A program made the position numbers and the translations under genes. Below, in pieces: positions 32,213-32,347 of a stretch of 32,347 nt of DNA. How positions within the stretch are numbered: the first letter of the stretch is position 1; each line of letters starts with the position of its first letter. The DNA is from Oscillospiraceae bacterium. GTDB lineage: Bacteria > Bacillota > Clostridia > Oscillospirales > Ruminococcaceae. The notes under the pieces were generated by a model. It did not search any database, was not told the origin of the DNA, and saw only the letters and a program-made list of their open reading frames with translations. The DNA lies in the NCBI GenBank assembly GCA_031260665.1, contig JAISLD010000024.1:1-32347 (forward strand), read 5' to 3'.

Positions 32213-32241
32213 ATTATACCACAAACTGACGCAATCGTCAA
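32213..32241 (-). promoter_or_regulatory. Sigma-A promoter for the histidine kinase
   Basis: On the minus strand TTGACG (32241-32236), 17 nt, and TATAAT (32218-32213) preceded by TGG. It is the best -35/-10 pair in the window; the start is predicted near 32206, about 55 nt before the ATG. Confidence 0.9.
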
Positions 32242-32273
32242 TCATAGTTGACAAGTTTATTATATAGCCAGTT

Positions 32274-32336
32274 AAACTCAAAACACTAAAGTGTTTTGAG
32301 TTTTCGCCGCGAAGCGGCGGCGCGGCTTTGCCGCGC
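32274..32336. repeat. Cluster of three palindromes at the right edge
   Basis: First, a 14-bp stem with nominal loop AA (32274-32303; arms AAACTCAAAACACT and AGTGTTTTGAGTTT), which may be a terminator for whatever lies to the right. Then CGCCGC-GAA-GCGGCG (32305-32319) and GCGCGGC-TTT-GCCGCGC (32320-32336). The last two include a 15-mer also present at 25399-25413. Confidence 0.7.
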
Positions 32337-32347
32337 ACTGGCGTATC

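Overview
The window looks like a chromosomal segment of an uncultured, anaerobic Clostridia-type Firmicute (Oscillospirales-like is my guess, not provable here). The reasons are a lipobox lipoprotein, a SpoIIIE/FtsK translocase, GatCAB transamidase genes beside aspS, a very large 2-hydroxyacyl-CoA dehydratase activase, a PurO-type IMP cyclohydrolase, and AT-rich intergenic DNA with sigma-A-like promoters of the form TGnTATAAT. There are no tRNA or rRNA genes, phage genes, transposases or CRISPR arrays. Almost all coding content is housekeeping. The unusual material lies between genes.

Layout. 1-432 (+) is the end of a CorA-type transporter, closed by a strong hairpin. 500-17287 (-) is a 16.8 kb block of co-directional genes, read right to left: gatC-gatA-gatB-aspS, aroF-aroB-aroA-aroC-pheA, purE-purC-purF-purM-purN-purO, then a BMP/PnrA-like lipoprotein. 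Most junctions overlap or are under 20 nt, and one good promoter precedes gatC. The block covers tRNA amidation, the chorismate/phenylalanine branch and much of purine synthesis. Divergent from it is a 1410-residue activase fusion (17429-21661, +), then mreB (21952-22971, +) with a roughly 250-nt structured leader. Next comes about 1 kb without a credible gene, holding two repeat arrays, followed by murC and a degenerate DRE-TIM-barrel gene (both -). Beyond these lie an HD-domain protein and ftsK/spoIIIE (both +), and a hybrid sensor histidine kinase (-).

Most interesting signal. The leader of mreB (+ strand) and the leader of the DRE-TIM/murC unit (- strand) carry the same composite element: an extended -10 promoter, a 20-21 nt spacer, a 48-nt conserved core (41/48 identical) and a 27-nt hairpin. 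The hairpin primary sequence has diverged while its pairing is kept by compensatory changes. The elements have the same orientation relative to transcription and nearly the same spacing. This suggests a shared regulatory RNA, or a promoter-carrying repeat, in front of two cell-envelope genes.

Other structure worth checking: a six-copy 65/79-bp tandem array after mreB whose hairpin variants stay paired only as + strand RNA; a five-copy repeat that includes the last codons and stop of murC; a 36-bp tandem repeat that includes the last codons and stop of the HD gene; and a perfect dyad spanning the two -35 boxes of the gatC/activase divergent promoters.
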